A DNA stretch of 64,000 nucleotides, from NCBI GenBank assembly GCA_001972305.1, contig BDDD01000026.1, positions 652,673 to 716,672 of the forward strand. Reading direction: 5' to 3'. Source of the stretch: Cephalotus follicularis. Taxonomy: Eukaryota; Streptophyta; Magnoliopsida; Oxalidales; Cephalotaceae. The translations under genes were made by a program, and so were the position numbers. Shown here piece by piece: positions 43,285-54,594 of this stretch (position 1 is its first letter; each line of letters begins with the position of its first letter). Under the pieces are notes generated by a model that did no database searches, was not told the DNA's origin, and was given only the letters and a program-made list of their open reading frames with translations.

Positions 43285-45785
43285 TGTAATACCCTGTTCG
43301 TTCATAAATATATTTTACGAATTTTATATGTGTTTTCGGGCTTTTAATTTTGTTTAATTTTAAAGGTCGGTTGCCCTACGATTTGGGTTTATGTGAATTG
43401 TGCGGAATGATAACGGTCTGAAATTTGGGTATGTTATGCTATGTTGGATTTTATTAATTCTTATTTTAATCCAAAACTTATTTTATTAAAAATAATTTAT
43501 TATTCTTTTATTTTAATATTCCTAAATTCCTTTTTCATTATTACTTCTTTTATTATTAATTCTTTTTCTTTTCTTTTTCCTATTTTATCGTATTTTCCCA
43601 CTTTCCTCCTACTTCCTTCCACCTTCTTCCTTCTTTCCAGCAATTCCCACCATCTAATTCACATGCAAAGCTTCCTTTTCCATTTCAAAATCCAGAAAAA
43701 TTCCCCCTTTCTTCCCTTTTGTCAAATCTTGTCTCCTCCATTCTCCATCATTAGAGTATCTTGCCATTTTATATGTTGCCCACATCATTCTTGCAAGCTA
43801 CTGCAGATTCTATCTTGTTAGTGTGCAATAATCTGCTGTGTGATTCATTCTTCAAATTCCTTTTGTTTCAATGGCTTACTTTGAGTTTTTGTGCTCTTGG
43901 TATCTTGGAGTCTTTGATTATTGCCTAAACATGTTGTCTTTGTGTTAGTAAAGTTATCTGCACGTTTTATGCACCTATATATGTCACAAACTGAGTTTAT
44001 AACATCTGCAATCAATTAGAGACAGAATCTGGACATGTCCATGTAATGTCTTCTTGCTTCCTTTTGCAAGTTAAATCATTGAAAGGTCGTTTCCTTGTCA
44101 AATTTGTGTTTCAATGTCACCTACAAGTCATATATAATCATATGTTTATGTCCATATGTCTCTAGTTCAATGTAGAAACCATTTGAACCATTTTCAGTAG
44201 CAAATCGTTGGATTTCCAACTGTTCTGTCGCCCAGAACAGTCGGCTGTCTTAGTGGACAGTCGGCTGGAATGGTTGTGTAGTCGACTGGAGGGAAGAACA
44301 CAGTCGACTACCTGCATTTTTTATTGTGTAGTCGACTGTTCATACGGTCCAGTCGACTACCAAGCCTCCCTAGTCGACTGGACCCCTGTTCTAGTCGACT
44401 GTTATGCTCTGGAATGTGCTGTTTTCAACTGTTTTGATTCGTTTGACCCCCGAATCGATCTGAATCTTTTCCAAACACTATTATGAGTCTGTTTAATGCT
44501 TCTGATGTGTTTTAGACTCTTATACATATGATTTTGAATGCCTTTTAGATTGTGTACTTCAAAGGAGAATTTGTTTTTGATCGCCTATTTGTAAGTGCTT
44601 TGCAAGCGCATAAGGTACGGATTTTCTGTTCCTTGGCTATCTGACATTCAAACTGAAACTGTTTTGATAAACATCTTCGTTTATGAAATCAATGATGTTT
44701 CATGATTTTGATACGTTTTGAATTTAAGTTGGTTTGACATTTTAATTGATTACGACTTTATCTATACGATATGTTATGGTACGATATGTTAGGATACGAT
44801 ATGTTATGATATGATATGTTATAATACTGTTGTGAGCAGATTTTGAATATGTGTGCGAAAACATATTTATGTGATTTAAGTTGATTTCGATAAATCAATT
44901 ATTTTAAATTAAATACTGAGTATTGTACCCACCTATGGGGCGTATCCATAGGCACGTCATGGGCCTGGCATGGGGATGTGACACTTCCGTAGCGGTGTGA
45001 TTAGACTACGGCGTCTCTGCGTGTATGAACGAATCCCATGAGGTGGATTTGTGGATCCGCTATGTGATAGAGGCGTATGAATCGATTCTAGTTTATGTGA
45101 TATGAGGTGAATTCAGATATGTGGTCCGAGGTGTGATCGGATATATGTATGTGAGAATTGACTTGTGTAGTGCCGTACACTTCAATTCTAGTGGGCATGT
45201 GGAATTAGCGTCTCCCTTGCCAAAATTTATGATATGTGATATGAATATGGCTCAGTATGTTTTACGTACTACGATTTATAGCGTTTTGAATTGTTTCGAA
45301 ATTGTTTCGAAAGATATGCAATTGTCATTTGAATATGATTAAACTGTTTTATCTGTTAAAGATTTATGTTACGTTAATATAGGATTATTAACGTTTTTAA
45401 ATTACCGTTTACTGTTTTATTTACCTTATCCGTACTGAGGTTTGCTCAGCCGCGTTTTTGTTTTTCCATGCGGCAGATTTTCTGGAGCAGCGGGGGAAAG
45501 TGTGATTGAGTGATGACCACCCTATGTGTTGGATCCTTAGGAGAGTGATCCTTATGTTGTGTTTAGTGATCAAATATATGGACTATTATGTTTTATGTTT
45601 TATGTTTTAAATTGGAACTGAATTATGTTTTGAGTTTTCTGCAACTACTTAATATGTTAAAATGTTTTGATAAGACTGCCACGTTTTCGGCTATTTTTGA
45701 CTAATAAAGCAAACTTATTAGTTTGTTAAGTTATGTTATGTATGATATGACCCTGTGACGACTCCCGCCGTCCGGGGGTGTTACA
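43285..45785 (+). repeat. 3' LTR of element C (2501 bp)
   Basis: It matches the 5' LTR but lacks 205 bp (junction 43860/43861). It has one or two extra GATATGTTA units near 44795-44825 and the AGTCGACT cluster at 44240-44403. The hairpin GCCGCGT..ATGCGGC is intact at 45449-45474. The right TGAGC target copy follows at 45786-45790. Confidence 0.95.
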
Positions 45786-45790
45786 TGAGC

Positions 45791-46516
45791 CATAAATGTT
45801 AAATGAATGTTCATGTAAGTGTAAATGTGTATGTTCCTCCCCTCTGCCAATAACTCGTAGAGCGCGTATACTACTCTTCCTTATGCCAAGGAGTTTTAGA
45901 AACCAAGTCTGCCTAATAAATTAAATGTATCTCTCACCTCGGCTCCTCTGCCTTTAACGTTTGGCGTGCGTCTACCGCTCCTTCCTAAGTAGGGGATCCT
46001 GAGGAAGAATGTAAATGATTGTTAATGGTACTGTAAATGAATGTTGATACTGTGAATGTTATACTGTATGGTTGGTTGTGCATTGTATCACTCATTGCAT
46101 ACATGATGCATTACACTCAACATATGCATGGGTAGTATTTCCTACACAACCAGTGGTTGCTGACCCATTGCATTGTTATGTAATGGGTCAGCTGCAGGTG
46201 GAGCTTTCCAGCGAGCAGAAGATTAAACAATCAAGTAAGTCTCCTCCTTCTTGTTGCAGTTCGACGACCCAACAGTATAATGATGACATTGTATATTGTT
46301 TTGTGACCTGTCAGCCTATGGCAGAGCTAGGCTTTAAATAGTATTGTAAAACATTGGGTTTTATCCACATAAGTGGCATTTTTATTGGTTTTTCTGCATG
46401 CATTAATATATTGTTAATTGTTTTAATTATTTTGCTTAATTGTTATATACATTGAATGGTATTGTTTGTGGCGCGTCAAGCCTTGGGGGTTGACCCCTAG
46501 GGTTTGGGGCATTACA
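45791..46516 (+). repeat. 5' LTR of element G, second part
   Basis: The LTR of G resumes after C and ends GGGGCATTACA at 46516, matching the TGTAACACCC start at 34752. It is followed by a decayed PBS, TGGATCAGAG (46521-46530), missing one base relative to the initiator-Met PBS. Confidence 0.82.
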
Positions 46517-46640
46517 GTTTTGGATCAGAGTGCCCTATTCTTCTATGCTGAGTATACTAGTATAGAGTCCTTGTCTTGAAAAGTTAAATCCATGCAGATT
46601 TATAAGTTGATATTAACCCTTTGTTTTTATAAAAGGTGAA

Positions 46641-48040
46641 ATGGACGGTCGTCGAAGTAGAACTGCACGAGGAGCAAGAGCCGAGCTGTCGACTAGACGT
46701 ACTTGAACAAGTAGAGATGCATAAGGTACCAATGTAGCCCAAGAGGCTGAAGGAGTAGCCCCTAATCGACATGAATCTAGGGGTCTCATGAGAAGAATGC
46801 GAGTGATGATGGCCCAGATGAGTGAGTTCATTCAGCCTGACGTGACTGTATTGGAACAAACCTCAGCCGCCATACCTGATCGTTACCTGAACAACCCTAG
46901 GTTACGAAGACCCTTAGACTTGCAATGACAGCAAGGAGATCGATTGATCAACCTACACGGTTGGAGGATCCTTTTGGCATATTTTTTAGGTTGAACCCCC
47001 AGTGTTTTCAGGAGACTCAGATGTAATAACAACTGAGGGATGGTTAACGCAAATTGAAAAGATATTTAAGGTTCTGGAATGTTCCAATTCCTACAAAATT
47101 CTCTTCGCCACTTATATGCTACAGATCGAAGTAGAGCACTGGTGGAAAATGATCGAGACTTCATGAGAACAATCGAGAGTGGTCCCTTCATGAGACAAAT
47201 TTAAAGAAGAATTTAATGGGCAGTACCACCCTCAAGCAGAAGCAGATAAAAGAGAAGCTGAATTCCTGAACCTGGTTCAAGGTGATATGTCAGTGGTCCA
47301 GTATGTGGCCAAATTCGTTGAATTAGCAAGAGTAGCTCCACACATGGTTGACACTAAAACAAGGAAATCCAAGAAGTTTCTTGCTAGCCTTAGACCTGAT
47401 ATCATACGAAAGTTGGTACCTTTTTGATTGAGAACCCTCTTTGAATTGTCTAGCAGAGCCAGAGACATTGAGGCAGTAGCTGATGAGTTACGCAAATTGA
47501 GGATCCATGCTGATAATAAGAGATCTGCATCTCTTGGAGGACAGTCTGGTAGAAGTTCTTGGACCAGTAATAAATCCCAAAGATCGAGATACAACAATAG
47601 CCCCGGTCATAATGGATCCCCACGTAGCACTGGAAGTCCTGCTGGCCCCTCCAGATTTGGAAGACAATCTCGTGGCTCCTAACATAGAAGAAGAGGTCAT
47701 GGTGCTCATCGAAGAGACAGGGGATTAATGTCACCATAGAGGAGTCAATCCAAACTTGCTGACTCTGGCAACCAATCCCCTTATGAACCATGCATACATT
47801 GTCAACGAACGAATCATGCGTCTGATGATTGCGGGTGGAAATCTGGTAAATGTTTGTTATGTGGAGCTACTGATCATAAAGTTGTAGTGTGTCCTTTTGA
47901 AATTTATAGTGATGACAATAAGCAAGGACTGATTTCGGCTTCATATGAGGGAGGACCCCAGCCTAGTCGAAATTCTGGACAACAATATCAGGGCCGTCCT
48001 AGTACTAGCTTAGGATGAGGTGATCGTCGTAAGCAATCAA
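46641..48040 (+). pseudogene. gag: gag of element G, strongly decayed
   Basis: The start ATG gives MDGRRSRTARGARAEL, followed by several stops. Capsid sequence is readable in pieces: EGWLTQIEKIFKVLECS near 47030-47080, VEHWWKMIE near 47130, FKEEFNGQYHPQAEADKRE near 47200, and QYVAKFVELARVAPHMV near 47300. A Ser/Arg/Asn-rich linker (47500-47680) leads to two knuckles near 47790-47900 (CIHCQRTNHASDDC, CLLCGATDHKVVVC) that keep the CCHC pattern. At least eight stops or frameshifts make it inactive. Confidence 0.85.
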
Positions 48041-48056
48041 TAGGGTCAACACCTAC

Positions 48057-51000
48057 GTGCAAGGTAGGCTATATGCCATGGATAGGCAAGCCACCGCAGG
48101 ATCTACCTCAGTGATTGGAGGTATTGTATACATATTTCATTGTATGGCACAAACTATTATTGATTCTGGCTCGTCCCATTCTTATATTGCATTGCATTAC
48201 ATACAACTTTTAAATGTTGAGCCAGAGCCTTTACCCTTTATTATGGAAGTTAGCACACGAGTAGGAGAGTCTGCTACCTCCGAATGGGTGTTTAAGTCTT
48301 GTGCTATTGAGATCGTCCGACATTTCTTATTGGCAGATCTTATGGTCTTATCGATGGGCGAGCTTGATGTAATATTGGGAATGGATTCGTTATCGGCACA
48401 TTGTGCCTATGTGGATTGTAACAGGAAGGTTGTGACCTTCAATATGCCAGGACAATCTCAGTTCCAGTTTATTGGAACCTTGGAATGTCAACAGATTCAG
48501 ATGATATCTTCTATGCAGGCTGGCAGACTATTGAGACAGGGTTGTGATGCTTACCTGGCACACGTGTTCGATGGAAAAAGATGAACACCAAAGGTGGAAG
48601 ATGTCCCAGTTATTTGTGAATACCGGGATGTGTTTCTGGAGGAATTTGCATCCTTACCTCCTCAGAGAGATGTGGAATTTTCTATAGATCTTCTTCCAGG
48701 GACGATGCCTATATCGAGAGCTCCTTATCGAATGGCCCCCCCTGAATTAAAGGAACTAAAGGTGCAATTGCAGGAGTTACTCAATAAAGGTTTTATCAGA
48801 CCAAGCATATCCTAGTAGGGAGTGCCAGTCTTATTTGTCAAAAAGAAGGACGGATCGTTACAAATGTGCATCGATTACCAGCAACTTAGTAAGGTAACCA
48901 TCAAGAACCAATATCTGCTGCCGCACATTGATGAATTGTTTGACCAATTGAAGAGTTCAACGGTGTTCTCTAAGCTAGATCTGAGGTTTGGATATCATCA
49001 GCTCTGAGTCAGAAATGAAGATATTCTGAAGACAGCTTTTAGATCACGATATGGACATTATGAATTTGTGGTAATGCTGTTTATGGTGACTAATGCCCCT
49101 ACAACATTTATGAGTTTAATGAATTGAATATTCAAACCATATCTTGAACGATTTATTGTAGTCTTCCTGAAGACAACTTTTAGATCACGATATGGACATT
49201 ATGAATTTGTGGTAATGCTGTTTAGGGTGACTAATGCCCTTATAACATTTATGAGTTTAATGAATTGAATATTCAAACCATATCTTGATCGATTTATTGT
49301 AGTCTTCATTGATGATATCCTAGTGTACTCAAACACAATGGAAGAGCATGGGGAACATATGCACTTGGCATTGCAAACTCTCAAAGATCATCAGTTATAT
49401 GCCAAGTGTAGCAAATGTGAATTCATGTTGTCAGATGTAGCTTTTCTTGGTCATAATATATCCAATGTCGGATTATCGGTGGATCCTTCCAAGATCGAAG
49501 TTGTTAAGGACTGGAAGTGGCCAACGAATGTGACGGAGGTCCGAAGCTTCTCAGGCTTGGCAGGATACTGCCGTCGTTTTGTTGAAGGATTCTCACGCAT
49601 AGCTACACCTATGACTCGATTGACGCAGAAGAATATAGTGTTTGAGTGGAATGAACAGTGTGAACGGAGCTTTCAGGAGCTGAAGCATCGATTCACTTCT
49701 GTGCCAATATTGGCCTTACCAGAAGGTAGTGAAGGTTTCGTGATATACAGTGATGCATCAGGCTATGGCTTAGGTTGTGTTTTGATGCAGAATGGAAAAG
49801 TGATTGCTTACGCCTCAAGGAAATTGAAGCCCCATGAAGAGAATTATCCAAATCACGACCTGGTGTTGGCTGCAATAATTTTTTCTCTGTAAAAATGGAG
49901 ACACTATCTTTATGGTACAAAGTTTGAGGTGTATACTGATCACAAAAGCTTGAAGTACCTGTTTTCTCAGAAGGATTTGAACATGAGAAAAAGAAGATGG
50001 ATGGAATTGCTCAATGATTACGATTGTGAAATTCAGTACCATGCAGGCAAAGCTAACGTTGTTGCTGACGTGCTAAGTCTCCAGTTAGCGTCCCTAACGA
50101 TATCTCACGTACATATACGTCCAATGTTATTGGAAAGAATCCGAGAAGTACAAGGTACGGATGGAATGCTGCTTAAGGCCGCAATGAATGATGAAGGTGG
50201 ATTGAAGTCTGATTTCTTAATACAAAGTGATGGTCTGATAAGATATCGTTACAGAATTTGTGTTCCCAATGATAAAGAATTGAAAGATGAGCTTTTGTCA
50301 CAAGCTCAATGGTCTAGATTTTTGGTAAATCCGGGGAGTACCAAGATGTATCGAGATTGGAGGCTTAGCTATTGGTGGAATGGTATGAAAAGGAAGATTG
50401 CTGAATATGTCACTTCTTGCCTGACATGTCAACAAAGTAAAGTAGAACATCAACGACTAGCAATGTTACTCCAACCCATACCTGTGGCACAATGGAAATG
50501 AGAGCACATCACCATGGACTTCGTGACTGGATTACAAAAAACAAGGACTAACCGTGATGCTATACGGGTAATTGTTTGTCACTTTTTTAAAAGTGTTCAT
50601 TTCCTTGTGATCAAAACCACCTACTCCCTTGAACGGTTAGCAACCTTATACATTTCTGAGATTGTAAGACTCCATGGAGTGCCAATCAATGTAGTGTCCG
50701 ACAGGGACCCTCGTTATACGTCCCGATTCTGGAAAAAGTTGCAAGCAGCTCTTGGTACCTAACTCCAGTTTAGTACCGCTTTCCATCCCCAGACTAATGG
50801 TTTGTCTTAGATGACCATTCAAACCTTGGAAGACATGCTCAGATCATGTGTGATGGATTGGGGTGGCAGTTGGGATATAAATCTGCCATTAGTGGAATTC
50901 TCATATAACAACAACTTCCATACCAGTATTTGAATGGCACCTTTTGAAGCTATTTACAGACGAAGGTGTACAACCCCAATCTGTCGGTTCAAAGTTTGCG

Positions 51001-51181
51001 AACAGAGCCTGTTGGGACCATAGTAGGTGCAAGAAACATCAGAAAAGGCTAAAATGATCAGAGAAAGGCTATGAACGGCTCAAAGTAGACAAAAACGTTA
51101 TACGGATCGCCGCATAAGAGAAATGGAATTTGCGGTGGAAGATCATGTTTTTCTTAAGGTCTCACCTTTTAAAGGTATTAT
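48057..51181 (+). pseudogene. pol: pol of element G, truncated by copia H
   Basis: Protease is readable in 48057-48584 (IIDSGSSHSY; LDVILGMDSLSAH). RT runs from about 48590, with [28 protein letters not shown] and [13 protein letters not shown]. It then holds a 141-bp tandem duplication and finally [10 protein letters not shown] near 49312. RNase H ([24 protein letters not shown]) spans about 49740-50080. Integrase has the HHCC region near 50330-50440 ([19 protein letters not shown]). Its core has Cys in place of the first catalytic Asp (VIVCHFFKS) and Met for the Glu-adjacent Arg region, while [13 protein letters not shown] is kept. The frame stops at FLKVSPFKG where H begins. More than ten in-frame stops are present. 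Confidence 0.9.
49028..49309 (+). repeat. 141-bp in-frame tandem duplication in the RT of G
   Basis: Units 49028-49168 and 49169-49309 differ at only a few positions. Each encodes the RT palm segment [19 protein letters not shown] sequence up to [10 protein letters not shown]; only the second leads into the FIDD box. 141 is a multiple of three. Both copies share the stop TGA after SLMN, so that mutation predates the duplication. Confidence 0.93.
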
Positions 51182-52484
51182 TGTTAGGTTATGGGTGTCC
51201 CTGTATGCCACGAAATGGCTCGGTTGTATAGATACATTCTTAATTAATACAATTATGATTTCCTTTTATGTTGCATGTGCATTTTTCTTTAATGGCAAGG
51301 CTACGTCTCTCATCCTAACCAACCAAAAGGAACAGACTAATTATACGTAATTAACTGTATGCCACAATAGCGTCCTGTCATGTTCAAAGGGTTGGATCTC
51401 TTGCCGAGAGGGCTATGAGAATGAGATTCGTATTCCCTACGACAAATGTTCCAAGTCATAGGTTCACTTTCTTAAGGGCCATTGATGAACCGCGGAGACT
51501 TGTCATGTTAAGCTTGCTTCCGGGTTATCAGTGGAGGTTGGTTATCTCGTACTCAATTGGGTTTATCCATAAAGATAAATGTTAGGTGGATGCTAGAGAG
51601 CAGGACACTGAACAGACCCACCAATAGGAAACATATTTGGATAGTCAATACCCAATGTCAATAGGATTCCTATGGTCTCGGTAGTGTATAGTCTATGGTG
51701 ACTAGTAGGTCTATAGCTTGCGTTGTCTCCTTTGACCTGAGCGGCTAGCATGCATTGTGTGTTGACTACTTGACTTTGATTTTCGTCTTCCCCAGCACTA
51801 CCCTGGTGCTGGCAAAAGGGTTGTCTTTGGATCTAGTGGGAGCTGCATTGAGATTTATGGGCGAGTGTTCAATAGGGGATCGTCACACCCTAGGCTGAGG
51901 CTGACCGACTCTATTTACCTATGTACGTGTTGTAGACTTAGAAGTCCTGATCAAGCATAGGTGGACCAGCAATGAGAGGTTCCCATGGGAGGTCCGCCGA
52001 TAGTCTTAGTGCGATCATAGATTCATAGCTATTAAAGCACTACCAGGGGTGACATTCATCAAAACCCTAGGTTGTGATCGGAGCCATGTATGGAGAGGGA
52101 AACATGACACATATGCCGATAACTGGATAAAGCAAATGGCTATTCAGAGCATGATTGATAGACGTGGTAATACACGGACCCAGGGGGTGCCACTCACACC
52201 GGGGCTGCTCTGATAGTCGGTGTACTGTTGGAATGGTCGTGCAAGATAATGAGGTGTACTAGGAATTAATAATCATACCGGAGAACGACATGCTTTCGGG
52301 TGCTGCCTGACTTTGAACAGGTGGATACATGGCAGGACACATATCATTTAGTGAAGGGACAACATCAGGGAAGATGCTGCTTGGCTAATGAGTATTTCAT
52401 TGGATGGATTTAGGTCTATGCAATGCCACGATGACATATTCCATTAGAAGGCTTTGGAAAATAGAAGAGATTGTTCTTTGTCAT

Positions 52485-53000
52485 GGGCGTCGACGCTATG
52501 AGTACGCGTCGACGCCAATGTCTAGTTGGGCTACTAGGCGTTAACTCGAAGGCATCGCGTTGACACTGTAAAACTAGTAGCTTTACATGTCGGTGCCAAG
52601 AGGGCTACACATCGACGTCCAAACTAAAAATGCCACTGGGAGTTAACGCCATGGAGAGCATGGCATTAACGATTTAAAAACAAGTAGGCATGCGCGTTTA
52701 TGCCATTGGGCTTTAGGCGTTGACGCCTAGAGAAATGACACTATTCGCCTGTCTCATATTATCTATGGCGTTGACGCCCTTTCATATTGTGCGATGCATG
52801 ACGTCGATGCCTTGTTGTGGCATTGACGCCTTAAAAGGCTGATTCGCGGTACAGTAGGAGAGAGAAAGTCAGCACTATATAAAGCTTGAGAGAAGCTTGC
52901 AAGACACAATTCAGATTTTCTTCTTTCTCTCTCTTCCCTGTGCCTCTCTTCTTCTTCCTTCTCACGTACACGTCGATGCCTGATGCCAATGCGTTGACGC
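52485..53000. repeat. GTCGACGCC-type palindrome cluster in copia LTR H
   Basis: Sites include GCGTCGACGC at 52487-52496 and 52506-52515, ATCGACGTCC near 52613, GGCGTTGACGCC-like sites near 52716 and 52768, ACGTCGATGCC near 52800, CATTGACGCC near 52823, ACGTCGATGCC near 52970 and GCGTTGACGCC near 52990. Several differ from GTCGAC by C-to-T at the CpG. This is the same motif class as in the gypsy LTRs, in an unrelated LTR class, and just upstream of the TATA box. Confidence 0.8.
52876..52884 (+). promoter_or_regulatory. TATA box of copia LTR H
   Basis: TATATAAAG lies about 30 bp upstream of GCAAGACACAATTCAG and a CT-rich tract, the usual layout of a plant LTR promoter. Confidence 0.75.
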
Positions 53001-53273
53001 CTATGTCACCTGGTGGGATAAAGCAGGCATTTTAAAGTCTCCTTTCACCACTCAAAGGTCATAATAGGTGGAGATCATTGTACAATGTATCTGTAACGCC
53101 CGAGATTTTTATGTATTATAATTTCACAATGTATTTCTACTTTCGAATTGTGGAATTAATAAAGGATGGATTTTCTGAATTTGGTGATGTTTTCCCATCC
53201 CTATTATGTTGAATTATTGTGTTAAATGCTTAAAGAATGTTAAAAGGCTAAAACGATGATGTTCTGGGGAAAA

Positions 53274-53424
53274 CACGTCGACGCCTTTTTGATCACGTCG
53301 ACGCCTTTGAGGCAAAATGGCTCACGTAGCTGTATGCACATGCACATCGACCCGGACTAGGACATCGACGTCCTTGCGTAATATTGATGAAAGACATCGA
53401 CGTCTTCAGAAAGACGTCGACGCT
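53274..53424. repeat. First palindrome cluster in the E 5' LTR
   Basis: Six sites in 150 bp: CGTCGACGCC twice, ATCGACCC, ACATCGACGTCC, ACATCGACGTCTT and ACGTCGACGC. It lies about 350 bp upstream of the TATA-like box. The same cluster is at 60838-60988 in the 3' LTR. Confidence 0.85.
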
Positions 53425-53780
53425 TTAACTTCGAATGCCATGCATGTTACTCTGCTGACAAATAACGTGCGAGGGGAAATCGAGATGGGGCCTTTTGCAG
53501 GCGCCTTGAGGCATGGGTCAGGATGTGTTGGGCATGCACCTTACTCCCTAACCTGCATGGCTAAATTATGTGGACAAGCTTGGCTTGTGTGTGTGTACAT
53601 GCAACAAATGCAAGAAGGATGAAACATGTGTGCATGCAAGGGATGGATAGAGTGAATGGGGCACTGTCTGGCATGAAGGACTGGGAAAAGGAACCCAGCT
53701 GCTGCATGCAGAGATGGGGATGTACCCTAGGCACATGTGACCTGCAACAAAAATGCAAAGGAAGAAGAAGGAAGGGTATT

Positions 53781-53790
53781 GCATAAAAGA
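53781..53790 (+). promoter_or_regulatory. TATA-like box of element E LTR
   Basis: GCATAAAAGA precedes a C-rich stretch and a leader. The equivalent position in A reads GCATAAGAAG, and in F CGCATAAAAT. Confidence 0.5.
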
Positions 53791-54263
53791 CAACCTCCAC
53801 TTCCTTTCCTTCGGCTGTTATTGTTTGAGAAAGAACCAACACTTGAGAGAACACTGTGAGTGTGAGGAAACAGAAAGTAAAGGAGAAGAAAACGTTTCCT
53901 CCATTGTTGAACTTGGAGCTTGGAGCTACTAGTGCAGCTACGGGACGGACCTAGAGGGGCTGTTGTGACCGGTTTGGAAATGAAAAGAGGTGGACTTTCC
54001 AGTTCCTAACTTGGGACAAAAGGTAGGGGAAAGCCATACTGTAATTTCGAGTTTGATATCCATGCATGGTATATGGTTTTGGATGTATAAAATGCATAAA
54101 TCTTGTACTGATTTTGTTACTGGATTGATGCCATGATGTGCTAGATATGTTTTGAGTATCTGCATGTTAGTTCCTTGCCTCGATTACCTGTTATTATGCA
54201 TGATTATGGGTTGTTAAGGCCATTGTTTGTTAAGTCGTGAGGTAGAAGACGACTACTATTGGA

Positions 54264-54594
54264 AAAGACATCGATGCCTTTTAAATAAACATCGACGTCT
54301 TTTTAGTTTTGCCTTGTTACTGATTGAAAGGGATCGTCGTTTATGGAAAGACATAGACGCCCTAGGCTTCTTACCTGGATTTTGACGTGAAAGACGTCGA
54401 CGCCTAAGGTTCCTACCTTAACGCGTCGACGCCGTCAACCATACTCTGTCATTTTAAGGTTCAAGACCTTGAGCGTCGATGCGTGTGAAATAGACATCGA
54501 CGCCTTCTGTTGAGGAACGCGCTGACACTGAGACTTGGACATCGACGCCTGTTGGAAAACACATCGACGCCTTTTGGAAAGACATCGACGTCTT
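54264..54594. repeat. Second palindrome cluster in the E 5' LTR
   Basis: About eleven sites in 330 bp, including ACATCGACGTC, ACGTCGACGCC, GCGTCGACGCC, GCGTCGATGC and AAAGACATCGACGTCTTT, the last one base pair short of a perfect 18-bp palindrome. It lies downstream of the presumed transcript start. The same cluster is at 61829-62158 in the 3' LTR. Confidence 0.85.

Larger units (their letters stand above)
36724..45785 (+). mobile_element. Ty3/gypsy retrotransposon C, complete ends, RT-deleted
   Basis: LTRs at 36724-39410 and 43285-45785 are flanked by an exact TGAGC duplication. A PBS (39416-39426), polypurine tract and one long gag-pol frame are present, but the entire reverse transcriptase is missing. 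The two LTRs are nearly identical apart from a 205-bp segment present only in the 5' copy and a few small indels. The element belongs to a different chromovirus family from A, D and E, and shares LTR ends and a hairpin with J. Confidence 0.95.
34752..51181 (+). mobile_element. Ty3/gypsy retrotransposon G, interrupted by C, 3' end cut by copia H
   Basis: G has a 5' LTR (34752-36723 and 45791-46516, about 2.7 kb), a degenerate PBS, gag, and pol as far as the integrase C-terminal region, where copia LTR H starts at 51182. The 3' LTR is not in the window. CCTTG (34747-34751) is the presumed left target duplication. Coding sequence is heavily decayed. G hosts C in its LTR and H in pol, so it predates both. 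Confidence 0.88.
51182..53091 (+). repeat. Copia LTR H, first part (plus strand)
   Basis: It begins TGTTAGGTTATGGGTGTCCC and matches the reverse complement of the copia LTR at 12298-14787 in many blocks. It carries a palindrome cluster (52485-53000) and a TATA box at 52876-52884, followed about 40 bp later by a CT-rich probable transcript start. Element E interrupts it at 53092, and it resumes at 63535. It interrupts the pol of G; the 5 bp before it are ATTAT. No gene is visible; frames here have no domain. Confidence 0.85.

Noticed and set aside
53317..53786. Short frames in the E LTRs (both strands), repeated at 60937-61417
   Set aside because: Identical pairs due to LTR duplication; no motif, no coding signal.
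53274..54594. Regularly recurring palindromes that could be mistaken for a CRISPR array
   Set aside because: Spacing is irregular, units diverge, spacers are not uniform, and the context is a plant LTR retrotransposon.
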